Shown piece after piece: positions 19,501-29,620 of a DNA stretch of 43,877 nt. The notes under the pieces were generated by a model, which saw only the letters and a list, made by a program, of their open reading frames with translations, searched no databases and was not told the origin of the DNA. Origin of the DNA: Bremia lactucae (Eukaryota > Oomycota > Peronosporomycetes > Peronosporales > Peronosporaceae); NCBI RefSeq assembly GCF_004359215.1, contig NC_090615.1, positions 6,553,807 through 6,597,683 of the forward strand, written 5' to 3'. The translations under genes and the position numbers were made by a program. Positions within the stretch are counted from its first letter, which is position 1. Each line of letters starts with the position of its first letter.

Positions 19501-20400
19501 GGCGCAAGCGCCTTCATGCCCACGTGGGAATGGTCCCGATATGGCTTAAGCAAGCCAACGTAGAACACTGGGCGGGTACGCAGCTGGCTAGGAAGGTAAA
19601 GCGTGTAAGCTAGGCCCTTCTTGGCCACGACCGTAAATGGTCCAATAAAGCGCGGGCGCAATTTGTTCGTGAAGACCGCGGAAACCAAGTTGGTAGGTAG
19701 ATTTTTAGCGTTTAGTAAGACTCGGTCTCCGACCATAAAATAATTAATTCAGCTTCTGCCTTTGATATCTGCCTGTCCTTTTTGTTTGTCTTGGCTATCA
19801 GCCATTGTTTCCCTGACATGTCTTAAGACACTAAATCGCGTCGCGGTAAACTCGCTTACTTGTTTCCGAATGGTAACAGGGCTGATATCAGCAAGCCTAT
19901 CGGCTAATTCCCCTCCCCCCACCAAGCCCCTAACCACGCAGTGGTATCGTTAATGGAACGCGTTGGTGGGTGAGTCCGTGGGCATAGAACAGAGTATAGC
20001 CTGTAGAGGCATGTAAAGCGTTATTTGACGCAAACTCCACCACTGGGAGCATTGAGCTCCAGCGCTTTGATGTGTGAGCACACACACACTTCGTAAAACG
20101 TCTTCAATGACGCGATTGACACGTTCCGTTTGACCAACGGTCTGTGGATGGTCCGCAGTGGACATATCCAATCTGGTGCCAAGCACTCGGCAAATTGATT
20201 TCCAGAATTTACCCGTGAAACGGGGGTCCCGATCAGAGATAATTGCCACTGGAAATCATGTTGTCGAAACACGCGATCAATTAACAGCCTTGATGTACCT
20301 TCACCATCAATGGCATCCGGCACGGCCGCTATGTGAGCCATTTAGCTCAATTGGTTAACACATACCACTATGCCGGAGATACCGGCTGAATATTTCGGGA
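19070..20400 (-). pseudogene. GY1-a integrase and chromodomain, minus strand
   Basis: From right to left the frames carry the integrase core DRDPRFTGKFWKSICRVLGT (catalytic Asp region) and TADHPQTVGQTERVNRVIED (catalytic Glu), the post-core DISPVTIRKQVSEFTATRFS-type segment, then VGDRVLLNAKNLP, LRPRFIGPFTVVAKKGLAYT (GPF motif) and VFYVGLLKPYRDHS. A Pro/Glu-rich linker follows, then a damaged chromodomain at 19085-19275 (HVEKLLKGQYQ, VKWLGY). Chromodomains of this class are thought to steer insertion toward modified chromatin. The 5' end meets a plus-strand integrase piece head to head at about 20400-20447. At least three frameshifts. Confidence 0.85.
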
Positions 20401-20655
20401 GATCGGAAACAAACCTGATAGCACTTTAGGACTGAGACTTTATAAGACTAAACCACCCTCGGCGCATGCTGCTGCGCCAGTGGCGAGCCTCCCCGTCCCC
20501 ATGGGTTGCTGGGAGTCCATTGGTATGGATTTCGTTTTCGGTCTACCGAAAGATTCACCCGGTAACTCCGGCATAGTGGTATTTGTTGACCGGTTGAGCA
20601 AAATGGCTCACTTAGCGGCCGTGCCGGATTCCATTGATGGTGAAGGTACATCAGT
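20279..20655. repeat. Inverted duplicate of integrase sequence
   Basis: The block 20570-20655 (CCGGCATAGTGGTATTTGTT to GATGGTGAAGGTACATCA) recurs inverted at about 20288-20373 with several differences. Both encode the FVDRLSKMAHLAAVPD part of integrase, on opposite strands, so two integrase fragments face each other. Confidence 0.8.
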
Positions 20656-20660
20656 GTAGA
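20447..20660 (+). pseudogene. GY1-c integrase, second part after a 6-kb interruption
   Basis: The plus strand reads PSAHAAAPVASLPVPMGCWE, then SIGMDFVFGLPKDSPGNSGI (first catalytic Asp in MDFVFGLP) and VVFVDRLSKMAHLAAVPDSI, ending soon after GEGTS at a stop. In the family this follows directly after the zinc finger, i.e. after the sequence that breaks off at 14378, so this is most simply the continuation of GY1-c. Confidence 0.75.
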
Positions 20661-20689
20661 TTGAGATCATTTCTTTAAGATAGATGCAA

Positions 20690-21890
20690 GAGAACGTAGC
20701 GTCCAACTATATCTTCTTGGGTTTTCCCCACTCATAAACAAAGAACAAGGTGAATGTATTATTTGTCGACGTCAACCCCACTCCATGTAACATCAATAAC
20801 ATGTACCGTTTCATCCAAACTTTAGTTAAGTAAAATGCCGGCATATTTCTTGTGCTGGCCCATAAGGACAAGAAAATGGAATACCTTATTTTCACCACCG
20901 CGATGTGAAAGGGGTCCGAACGAATTATCTTGTTCGATGGCGAGAGTGTCCACCCTCGTATGACAGCGGAGAATCTCGTTCATAACTAAGGGTGGACGTT
21001 CCAAATCTTATTCAACAGTACGACGAAAACCACCGTCTTCTTTAGAAGGTTCATCGAGAAGCGCTTCGCGCGCTCGTAAAAGAATTGCATATTAATAATT
21101 CTTTCGCGTATCTCAGACGAAATGCACGTCCATGAACGAGGTTCTTTGAGGGAGCGTACTCTTAGGAGCGTGACTGTATGCAATAAAAGGGTATCCCCAC
21201 GAAAGGTAAGGTAAGCCTGCTTCTCTAGATAAACGGCGCAGCTTGTAGCGTGCATCGACTTCGGATCGTTTTTGAACCGGTCACATAAAGAAACAGTTTG
21301 TCAAGCCAGGTCCCTGGCCTGCGCTTTGCACATTCTGTAAGATGTTTTGAAGGATTCAAATAAAAGATCTACATCCTTGGCACGCTTGCAAGTGTACCTT
21401 TGTTGCCTAAAAAGGCATCGATACAGAAGTTGTATTCGTCCTCCGGCTTGCGAAGCTCGGATGAGTCGAACAAAGGGGTTTTCGAGCGTTTGTTGGTCAT
21501 AGCAGACCTTAAGGCTAAGCTACCTTATGAGGGAAACAGGATATATTTCCGGGAGCTAACTGCAACGTATTACGGCCCTTCTCCCTTAAACCTATGTAAG
21601 CACTGGGACTTATATTCCTTCCGAAGTGATCCTTGCGATCATTTCATTCCTAGTAGCATCACTGGAGTAGTCATCATCAATGGAGCCGTCACAAGATGAC
21701 TCGACACCAAGACGTTTCGACGTGTTAAACAACGTCGCGAACAAGCTTTTGGTTGTGAAACAAGAACCCGTAGCTTTGGCGGATTCGGCCCCGAGGAGGC
21801 CTCTACAGTCGAACAATGACGCCTACTCGCAAAATCTACCTCCGGTCGGAGTTGAAGACAACTTTCTCTCCGCAGTAGACGCCTAAGCAA
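20690..21890 (-). pseudogene. Decayed relative of the left-edge reading frame
   Basis: Minus-strand frames carry a Ser/Asp-rich region (SSCDGSIDDDYSSDATRNEM, about 21640-21700) and then ELRKPEDEYNFCIDAFLG (about 21400-21460), which aligns with the left-edge protein's FRAEEDFYLDAFL. Further on are RERIINMQFFYERAKRFSMN, ERPPLVMNEILRCHTRVDTL, AIEQDNSFGPLSHRGGENKV and FHFLVLMGQHKKYAGIL. This shows what the protein may look like beyond the window edge. Many stops. The hairpin series of the left copy is not seen here. Confidence 0.5.
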
Positions 21891-21959
21891 TTACTTATGT
21901 GTATGCATTACTAGCAGCTTCACTATGTCATGTAGCTGCAGGTTTCCGGCCCCGTTCGT

Positions 21960-22390
21960 TTACCAACTTGATCAAAGTCACATCCTCCGGCACATGCGGG
22001 GATGCTGATAATGAAAGTTCTCGTCGTCACGACTTAACTTCGACGGTCGCCAATGTCTGTCGCGAACTATTGGAAAAAACCGAACGCAAGTTGCGGTCGA
22101 CTAATTGACGGACAAACGGGTTCATCCAGCCCCTCCAAAGGAGATGGTGATAGCTTTTCACGTAATTTCGATCTTGAATGTTAATCTGAAGCGTCTGACT
22201 CGACACTTCCAGTCTCAAATCCAGGTCTTTCGTGCTTTGGTGGATGCCTTGGACCGTATTGATTTGATTCGGAGCTGGACGCAGCCCTCGTACAGGTCGT
22301 ACAGACGGAGACGTTGGACGAAAATGTAGGATTCGTAAGCATCCTGCGAGGCAGCTTGATCGTATACGTATTGGCTTGGCGGTGCAGATC
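21960..22390 (+). pseudogene. Possible gag N-terminal coiled-coil remnant
   Basis: Plus-strand frames show STVANVCRELLEKTERKLRS (about 22035-22100) and RHFQSQIQVFRALVDALDRI (about 22200-22265), amphipathic heptad-like helices of the sort found at the start of gypsy Gag proteins. Position and strand fit the N-terminus of GY2, whose Gag core begins at about 23110, but the link is broken. Low certainty. Confidence 0.3.
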
Positions 22391-23040
22391 ACTTAACGGG
22401 GCAATTTACTTGGGCAGTTTTTTGTTTCTGCGTAAATTCGTCACTTCATGTTTGGTTGGTTCACCGTAGACAGTAGGACAAGCTTGTTAACTTTGAACAA
22501 AAGATCGTTTGCTCTTCCATTTCTTTCGGTTAGCCACATCAGCGATGGACTCCTGCATGAAGCGGACCACTACTATTCGAGCCAGCAGATATTCTCCTGC
22601 TGACTCGGTTTTCGATTCGTTTTAGTGCGCCCAGTTTGCACTACGGAAATATGATTCTCCTCCTTAGTGACGGCTTCATTGCTCACCAGTAATTAAAATT
22701 GTCGATGCTTTGTATCTGCATCGTTTTTTTTAAAGTCAGCAATAGCCTTATTGCTATTAATTTCTTCTTCAATACTGATTATTGACATTGGTAACTTTCG
22801 CATTGACTGCTGAGTCAATGCGTGATGAGCAAGAGCGAGATCGGTCTTTGCTCGAGTGAGCCCTCCCGCATGGACTAGACACGATGTACTTCAACGTCCG
22901 ACTTTCCGTACATCGTTCGGCATTTAACGAAATCATCATCATAAAACTCGGTACGAATTCTCGCATCGATCTAAACAAATTGGTTACAAATCTATTGCAT
23001 TTTCAGGGGCATTTCTAAACACCTACGTACAACGTCTCGC
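22391..23040. other. No gene recognised
   Basis: Only short frames on both strands. The stretch probably holds further GY2 gag remains; nothing specific can be supported. Confidence 0.35.
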
Positions 23041-23109
23041 CATACATGATTTTATGGCCCTCGAGCTCGCCGAATCAATTCGGCGAGATTTAACTCTCTC
23101 GCGATCTCC

Positions 23110-23960
23110 ATGGAATGGTTTCGTGAAGATGGAACCGCCCTTCTACTCAAAGGAAGGTTAAGCTCAATTGTCGCTGAATCGATGATTCCGAGTAGTCGAC
23201 ATCGCCATCGCATCGAGGCTCCTCGAAACGCCCCAGTCAAGAAACTACTTTTACCTTTCCCTCCGGGAAAGCCAAGAAATGGGCCCTTTGGTAACCTCAT
23301 CGGGGAAGATTGCGCGTTCCCAACCCTAAATGATATCCAAGATGACCTTCCTCTTGCCTTCATGCTACAGCAAGAAGAGAAAATGGTGCGCTCAAGATTC
23401 CTGTCCATGCGACAGGGTAACATGGCGATGTACGACATAGTGCAGGTGGCTCGTCATCTGGTATCGTTTATCACCCGGCATCTACACACAAAGAATGTCT
23501 ATCTGATTAGTATGCATGAGGGGCAGACCCAATTATCGCTTGAGCGTGCAGAGCCTGCCGCATTGAAGGAGGTCTTTGCCATTACCCTCCGTGATGACTT
23601 TACGGTCAGCAAGGCTTACAGTAAGCATTTAGTCGTCGCCGTCATCCAGCCCTCTAATTCTGAACCTATGAAGATTGATGCGATTAAATTGTCGGGTGAC
23701 AAACGACGTGCGACTCCCTGTGAGGGTGACGCTCGCACCCGTTTGCTTTCGTTGTCGAAATCTAGGGGAACGCGCGGCTGCATGCCGCGCGCCAGCACCG
23801 ATGTCAGCGTATGTTGGGGACGCTCATCATGAGGGCTCTGCCTCGGCCGCACGGCTGGGACCAGTAGGTGCAGGGTGCCTTACTGGTTTGAATGGAGTCC
23901 GGGCCTCCCGGTGGCAGCCCGACCTTTCATACCCCTGTGTGTGTGCACAGTCAAATGCCA
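23110..23960 (+). pseudogene. GY2 gag with zinc knuckle
   Basis: The frame 23110-23832 (240 codons) contains LLPFPPGKPRNGPFGNL, then the Gag helical region EEKMVRSRFLSMRQGNMAMY, DIVQVARHLVSFITRHLH, ISMHEGQTQLSLERAEPAAL and FAITLRDDFTVSKAYSK. In a second phase (from 23675) follows VCFRCRNLGERAAACRAPAP, a CCHC knuckle in which the expected His is replaced (GER instead of GHR), so zinc binding is doubtful. Gag would package the element RNA. Better preserved than most frames here. Confidence 0.8.
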
Positions 23961-24300
23961 CTACTGCGGCTGGTGATTCACGTCTTATTATTGTCGATTT
24001 TCATGTCGCCGGTTTCCGGCGACCTCTACTAGCGCCCCTGGACCCAGAAGCGACAAACAATATCTTTCGTGAAACTTGTTTGTCGATGCTACCTCCCAGA
24101 TTTCTGTCCGCGAGGGGCCTGGTCAAGTCATTATCGACTGACAGACGGGAAACCACATCGTGTATCGCGGCGCGAAGTGTCATTGCCGTATACGTTTGAC
24201 GGTTTTTGTAGTAAACGATTTCTTGGTTATCGCGATCAGCTATGCATTTGATTGCATGCTGGGCATGCCATGGCTGGCACGTTATAAGCCTTAGATCAAC
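23960..24300 (+). pseudogene. GY2 aspartic protease remnant
   Basis: Pieces in several phases give LDPEATNNIFRETCLSMLP (the DSGATNNF-type active site, with the Ser-Gly changed to Pro-Glu), TDGKPHRVSRREVSLPYTFD, and finally MLGMPWLARYKP at about 24258-24293, the hallmark ILGMPWL block. The catalytic motif is lost, so it is inactive. Confidence 0.7.
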
Positions 24301-24539
24301 TGGTTAGCCAGATTGATGAATAGTCTTCGCAAGTTTGACGTCAGTGAAGTGTTAACCCATCTCTTGTATATCCCCATGTGACTGACACAACGTCACAGTC
24401 CTAAATCGTGAATCCGCGACGTCTATAGTGCACAGAGCGAGCAATGACCCTCTCTGTACTGCTTATTCTGTCCTTCTGGACACAAGTGTCAGAGACTACA
24501 CGCTTTACAGCGAAGAGAACAATTACGAATGAGGAGTAG

Positions 24540-24880
24540 CTTCCGCATCAGGACGACGCGGTCGAGCAGGGCATCCTGCGCGTCAACAACTCAGCTAAAC
24601 AGAGGTTACGGCACGTGCATGCAGTGGTAGAACCAGTATTTCCATCTGCACCCCACGGGGTGAGCAAGGGCTTCTACAAGGGCAATTTGCTGTCGAGAAG
24701 GGGCTCCTGCATCAGTACGACGTGGACGGACAGAAGTCCTTACGGGGGAACATGATGGTCGAACTGGGGTTCTCATCATTACGCACTGTGGTCGAACCAA
24801 GGTTCTCATAAGACCAATTTGTGGTTGAGCAGGGACCCCTACTAGAGTTTTCGGCGGTCGAGCATGGATGACTCCCATCA
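24540..24880 (+). repeat. Degenerate tandem repeats in the GY2 protease-RT spacer
   Basis: Variants of GGTCGAGCAGGG, each followed by 20-35 bp that often ends CATCA, recur about eight times (for example near 24550, 24625, 24690, 24750, 24790, 24825 and 24860). In one phase they read VEQG-like or VEPxF-like. Such spacers are common between protease and RT in this family. Confidence 0.5.
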
Positions 24881-24889
24881 CGGTTTGCG

Positions 24890-25190
24890 GCATCATGAAG
24901 AAGGACATCAAGTACCAAGGGGTGAGGTGGCTGCATTTCGCCAGCTTCGAGTATCCACTCGAAGCACGACGGGAACACAAGCATCAAGAATTTAGCGTAA
25001 TCATGTAATTACGCTATGGTTTACGCGAAAGGGAGTCCGCAAACGCGCCAATACATTGAAGACGCGAGTCCGCCTCGTGACGCGCCCTCGATTACACGCC
25101 TTCCGGGACTTTCTTGAAAGCATTTCCTTCGTGACCTTATGGGAGGCACTGGTACAGGTATGTCTGATCAATCAACGAGGCGGTTACTGC
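24890..25190. other. Unassigned spacer between GY2 repeats and RT
   Basis: The plus-strand frame starting at 25056 (TRVRLVTRPRLHAFRDFLES) leads toward the RT; before it nothing is recognisable. Minus-strand frames here are mirror artefacts of the repeat. Confidence 0.35.
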
Positions 25191-25990
25191 TACAAACGAA
25201 GAGAAAATGACGCGACTTCGAAGGCTGAGCCAACATCAGCGCGTGAAGAACGATTTGCGTTGCAGTCATGTGAGGCTCCGCGAAAGTCTGGTTTCTTTGT
25301 CTACGACATTGTTCGTGCGTATGCAGACAAATCCCGGACACGATTCCGGCGGAATACCCTTCTGATCGAACGAGACTGATATCGTGCCAGGTATATAGTA
25401 TTGCGTGACACGGCAGTGGCCGTTGCCTCGATATCAAGTCGAGGCTATTGATGAATTCTTTGAAGGCCGCCGCAAGGGGGTCATGTGCGCGAGAGTACCT
25501 CGCCACATTCGAGTCCAATCTTCTGCGTGAAGGCTACGGGAGACTAACGGATAGTGCATGCGTTTAAGTAGCTAAATGATGCTACTATTCCTGCGCAAAC
25601 GCCTATCCCCAGGAAGGACATGGTGGTAAACTCCACGTCAGGAAGCGTCATCTTCAGTGCTATTGATCTACCGATGGCTTCTACCAAATCTTGATGAGAT
25701 CAAGCAAATTTCAACTCCCAGCGGTGAGTAACCCGAAAGGCTGCTATGGGAATTGCTAGCGATGCCACATTCATTGAAAAATGCAGCGGCCTTTTTAAAT
25801 CGCATGGTGTCTCAACTGTTGAGGCCGCTCCGGGACTTCGCTCCTAGTTATTTCGACGACTTATTGGTCCACAATCGCGCTGAGAGCACCCTCAGTGATG
25901 TTAATGTTTACCTTCGACACTTGGAGTAGGTGTTACAAGTCAATGCGAGACAACAAGTTGTAGGCGAATCTCAGGAAGTGCGCCTTTTGT
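25190..25990 (+). pseudogene. GY2 reverse transcriptase
   Basis: Broken plus-strand pieces carry ERFALQSCEAPRKSGFFVYD, VRESTSPHSSPIFCVK-like sequence (near 25490), NDATIPAQTPIPRKDMVV (about 25575-25630), SGSVIFSAIDL and KNAAAFLNRMVSQLLRPLRD, then FAPSYFDDLLVHNRAESTLS at about 25838-25900. The catalytic box YFDD is intact (25850-25861). More than eight frame changes or stops mean the protein cannot be made. Confidence 0.8.
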
Positions 25991-26089
25991 GAGCTGTAAA
26001 TTCCGGGGCTCGGTTGCTATGTGAGTAAGTCGGGAGCTCGAGCTGATCTAAAGAAGGTGTCGTCAATCTGTTCTTCGCCCCACGCCTAA

Positions 26090-26670
26090 GAACCGTGCGG
26101 TGTTGCGTCAGTGGCTCGGCTTCGACAATTACTTGCATAGCTATACAAAGAATTATGCCGTCTATACAACCTTTGTCGTCACTTTTGAAGATAAACGCCA
26201 CGTGGTCGTGGCGTCCCGAGCATCAAGCGTCCTTCGATGCAGTGAAGAAGAGTCTGACTTCAGCGCCAGTGTTAGTCGTTTCGGACGACTCCAGGCCATT
26301 CTACGTGGTATGCGATGCACATGTCTCCGCGATTGGTTGGGGCCCTAATGCACTTTGATGAGGAAGGCCGTGAACGAGTCGTGAGTTATTAGTCACGTCA
26401 GATGAAGTCAGCGGAAAAGGATTATCCATATATATATATATAAAGGAGTTGTTAGCAATGCGGTACGCATTCATCATCCGTGTGCATCTTCTTGGGGGAC
26501 GCACACTTGACTTGTATACCGGTTATGCATCGCTATGCACAGCGATGAAGACTCCGCACTTATCCCAGCAGATAGCACAGTGGCTGTCCTTCTCTTCCGA
26601 GTACAACTTCGTCGTGCATTACAAACCTGGCAGGAACAATATTATTGCTGATGCTCTGTCATGACGTCCC
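26090..26670 (+). pseudogene. GY2 RNase H
   Basis: VLRQWLGFDNYLHSYTKNYA links RT to RNase H; then TWSWRPEHQASFDAVKKSLT, SAPVLVVSDDSRPFYVVCDA and SAIGWGPNAL. After a gap containing a short (TA)n run at 26427-26443 comes the frame 26449-26664 with LLAMRYAFIIRVHLLGGRTL, LYTGYASLCTAMKTPHLSQQ and FSSEYNFVVHYKPGRNNIIA, ending DALS. The catalytic Asp in VVCDA is present; the expected TDHASL Asp is Gly (YTGYASL). Confidence 0.8.
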
Positions 26671-26959
26671 GACTACGATCCTCGGACCGCGCTGAGTTTC
26701 CAGGTGACAGACGACGATGACGCGAATGATTGATGTGTGTATCGCTGAATTTAACTCAGGTCACCCCCGAGCTGTGCTTATTTGACGAAATATTCGCCGG
26801 TTCCAAGAATGATTCTGATCGCGTGGATGCTATCGCTTATCTACGCGCTATATATTTAGTGATGTTGCACTGGGAGCTCTATCAAGAACCAAGCGTGATC
26901 ATTTTAAGCGGTTTAATTTAGACGGTCACCTGCATCTGTAAAGCATCGACCACTTTGAA

Positions 26960-27490
26960 CCTCCTCGTACAGTCATCGCCAACGACTCGGATTTGCGTGC
27001 TCGGATCCTTCACGAATATCGCGATGCTTCAGCTGGTGGCCACTTAGGCCGCAAAACGACTTCCGCGGCTGTGTCTTGTGACATCTTGCAACTCCACATG
27101 TACAAGTGGGTTCGCAACTATTTCGTACATGCGAAATATGCCAACGGGTGAAGCCATCTATCCCATCGTCGCAGGCTCCCCTACATCCGCTGCCGATTGC
27201 AGCTGCAGCTTTACGCCCAGTTTCTACGGACTTTATCTTTGGTCTCGCGACCAATACTCACAATCGAACGGGTTTCCTTGTTTTTGTCGAAAGATTCATC
27301 AAGATGACACGCCTCCTGCCTGTTCACGCTACGATCACGGCGGCAGAGACCGCGTGCACTTCGTCACTGTTCGAGCTTCTCGGGAGAAAGCTATAGATGT
27401 CAATCGCGGCCCATCCGGAAGCGAATGGGCGAACCGAGCGCGTGAATCGAGTCCTCGACGATGTTCTATGGAGTAATGCTTCTTCCTTCA
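26960..27490 (+). pseudogene. GY2 integrase zinc finger and core
   Basis: Pieces in order: DSDLRARILHEYRDASAGGH and LGRKTTSAAV (zinc-finger His pair), CEICQRVKPSIPSSQAPLHP (the Cys pair, about 27133), then the core STDFIFGLATNTHNRTGFLV, FVERFIKMTRLLPVHATI and AAHPEANGRTERVNRVLDDV. The first catalytic Asp (TDFIFGL) and the Glu block are visible, but the middle of the core (SDRD-type Asp) is deleted near 27390, where FELLGRKL runs into SIAAHPE. Confidence 0.8.
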
Positions 27491-27830
27491 CGAGTTAAAG
27501 AGCCATTTTACCATTTGCTGAGTTCACATTCAACAATTCTGTACACGCGTCAACAGGGTTGACGCCATTTTTTTAAGAAAAACGACATCCTCGAGGCTCT
27601 ATTCTTCTTGCCGTGCGTCGCCCCATAGCACTTTGTGGCTCCACTAACGTGGTAAACAGTGATGGTGTGCAGCCCCATAAATTGGCAGATGCCTTAGAAG
27701 GCGCATCAAAAATTGCTACTGATAATAATATTTCGCGTATACTTGAAGGACCCACGCTATTTTGAAAGCAAATATAGTCACCCGATCCATGGCGAGGTCT
27801 GCTGTTTTGACTCCACGTGACGAGGCATCT
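27491..27830 (+). pseudogene. GY2 integrase post-core, poorly preserved
   Basis: Weak remains of the post-core segment: FNNSVHASTGLTPF-like sequence near 27530-27570 and a Ser/Asn-rich stretch to 27760. No complete motif. Confidence 0.4.
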
Positions 27831-27839
27831 TCGCTATCT

Positions 27840-28280
27840 CGATGGACTGCGCAGACAGTCACTGACCTACGCGTTCACTTACTGCCAACGACGCGCCAAT
27901 CGAGTCGGCGCGATCACTTGATGACATGCTGTATCGAAGTTAATCTTCCAATGTCAAGCCATCAGCCTGTTTTACGTGATGCACTTCAATCTGCACTCGA
28001 AAAAAGAAGGATAATGCAGACAAACATGGCAGAAAAACCATGAGCAAGTTACAGAAAAAGTGATCGTGTATTACTATAGACAGAAGGATTAAGGGATTCA
28101 GCAGTAGCAAACCTAGGCGCGAATTAACTCGCGCCACGCTTCACCGGACCATTCAAGCTTTTTAGGAGATCGGCGACGCCTACACGCTGGACTCCCTCAT
28201 CTTTACGACTTCACCCGACGCTCTACGTCGGGCGGCTTAAGGAATATCGCCCGGTTACGCTTCACGAGATGGTTCCGATA
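27840..28280 (+). pseudogene. GY2 integrase C-terminal (GPF) region
   Basis: After an amphipathic stretch with DALQSALEKRRIMQTNMAEK, a change of phase gives RVLLSTEGLRDSAV near 28070 and LAPRFTGPFKLF at about 28126-28165. The latter is the conserved GPF/Y motif of chromodomain gypsy integrases, followed by DAYTLDSL-like and VGRLKEY-like segments. Several stops. Confidence 0.6.
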
Positions 28281-28554
28281 GCGGAGTCAGGGCTCGTTGA
28301 TTGACCTCCATTTCCGCCTTGCTCGGCGCGCCTATGAAATTGGGCGCGGTTGCATTCCTTCTTGCGCGTGACCAAGAACCTTGCGTTCCAGGTTCCTCAC
28401 ACGTTCGGGCAGTTTGCGATTCAACTGTCAGATCTAACTCGCGGTCTTCTGTGCATGTGCAGCACACTTGAGAGCCGTCTTTGCTTCCAGCGGAGGGTGG
28501 GCAGCCTTCTCACAGCCTCATCAATATCTTCCTAGGCAACCAGGACGCCAGCAT

Positions 28555-28820
28555 TACCATCGTGTGGACCCACCTCCACTTATGGATTCGGACGGTCAGG
28601 TTCGCTGGATCGTGGATCGTATTGTGGGTCTTGAGGACCCTCATTGTGAAGTAACACCGTCTCGTGAGACGCGCGCGGTTCCAACCGCGCACAAATATCG
28701 TTACGCTGGCTCGGGTTCCCACCCGAGCAGGATACGTGGGAGCCACGATCCTCGCTTCTCCGCAACGTTCCAGACATTTTTCGAGCATATGAGCCCAAAC
28801 AAATCGATCTTTTTCATTTT
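28555..28820 (+). pseudogene. GY2 chromodomain
   Basis: YHRVDPPPLMDSDGQVRWIV and DRIVGLEDPH lead to the chromodomain, whose second half is in another phase: LRWLGFPPEQDTWEPRSSLL, RNVPDIFRAYEPK (about 28693-28799). A second copy of the same block, with the same break, lies inverted at 32815-33048. The domain would bind modified histone tails or related chromatin marks and influence target choice. Confidence 0.8.
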
Positions 28821-29419
28821 GTTTTCTACAAATCCTAATATGTGGCACTCTACGTCACCCCCTTCTCAAAACAGCACTCACCACACCGTGAATGCTCGAT
28901 TGTCGAAAGTCTAGCAGCCAAGACCGAAGCCACAATGACGGAACGCACGCTTCAAAACTTCACAATGGGGTGCTAATTGAGAAGGCATTGGCGCCGATCA
29001 CTCAATCTGCGCTTTATAAGAAAAAGTATGCAAAAATCTCCGAAAAAAGACCGAGTCTGCTATGTTTACGTCAACGCGGGATGTTGCTCTTGCGGCACGG
29101 TGCCACATCTATCTCGCGACGAATGTCAAGACACCTCGATGAGTATTTCATCAGTGATCGCGAGCAAATCTGGATCGGGAAGAAAGAGCGCAGTCTTTAC
29201 GAACGGCGGACTACAGTTATTCGTGGTGCGACCCGTTGGCATCACTTTTCTCGGCAACGGAGTCAATCTACGCTATATGCCTAGCGCAGGGCGGCAACAC
29301 ATTCGTCTGTTCATCTTGTTGCGCGCTACTCGTCGAGGTCTCGTTCTCGTACCGCGATGTTCCTGTTCTCGCCATCGTTTTATCCTCACGACGACACTTG
29401 TCCTGCTCTCGATGTCTTC
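28560..29419. repeat. Large inverted repeat, left copy
   Basis: This 860-bp block (GY2 chromodomain plus downstream frame) is repeated in inverted orientation at 32191-33048 with scattered substitutions and small indels. The inner end of the right copy is exactly at the single N. Confidence 0.9.
28977..29284 (+). CDS. Extra reading frame downstream of the GY2 chromodomain (copy 1)
   Basis: Downstream of the chromodomain, frames carry VYVNAGCCSCGTVPHLSRDE (about 29058-29120) and, after an apparent one-base deletion near 29130, HLDEYFISDREQIWIGKKER, SLYERRTTVIRGATRW and FSRQRSQSTLYA ending at a stop. In the inverted copy (32336-32600, minus) the same protein is continuous across the point broken here, with Tyr for Lys in IGKYERSL. 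The clustered Cys (CCSC) and later His/Cys could bind zinc. I do not recognise the family, and it lies where a 3' LTR would be expected. Confidence 0.45.
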
Positions 29420-29620
29420 AGGTGCTGTGCCAGAATAGCGGTACAGCGTCACAGTTCATAATTAGCTCATTATTGGGGGCTTAAATACCGACATAGACCA
29501 ATGATAAATTACCTGAAAATAAGTGGTTCCTAAAAACCGGGAACACAGTCGTACTTAGTATTATTGCAAATCTTCGAAACGATAAAATTAATTTAATTTT
29601 TATTTGATACCTGTTACTTA
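29420..29620. other. No gene recognised
   Basis: AT-rich stretch between the GY2 downstream frame and the minus-strand GY3 gag fragment. Nothing specific is visible. Confidence 0.35.

Larger units (their letters stand above)
23040..28820 (+). mobile_element. GY2: plus-strand chromodomain Ty3/gypsy retrotransposon, decayed
   Basis: Gag, zinc knuckle, protease, RT, RNase H, integrase and chromodomain occur in the canonical gypsy order on one strand over 5.8 kb. No flanking LTR was recognised. The family differs from GY1 in Gag, in the protease-RT spacer and in the chromodomain. The 3' end (28560-29419) has an inverted copy at 32191-33048. Confidence 0.85.

Noticed and set aside
22769..22978. 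69-codon minus-strand frame with Ser/Arg-rich sequence
   Set aside because: Low-complexity composition and no similarity to any domain I know; probably chance.
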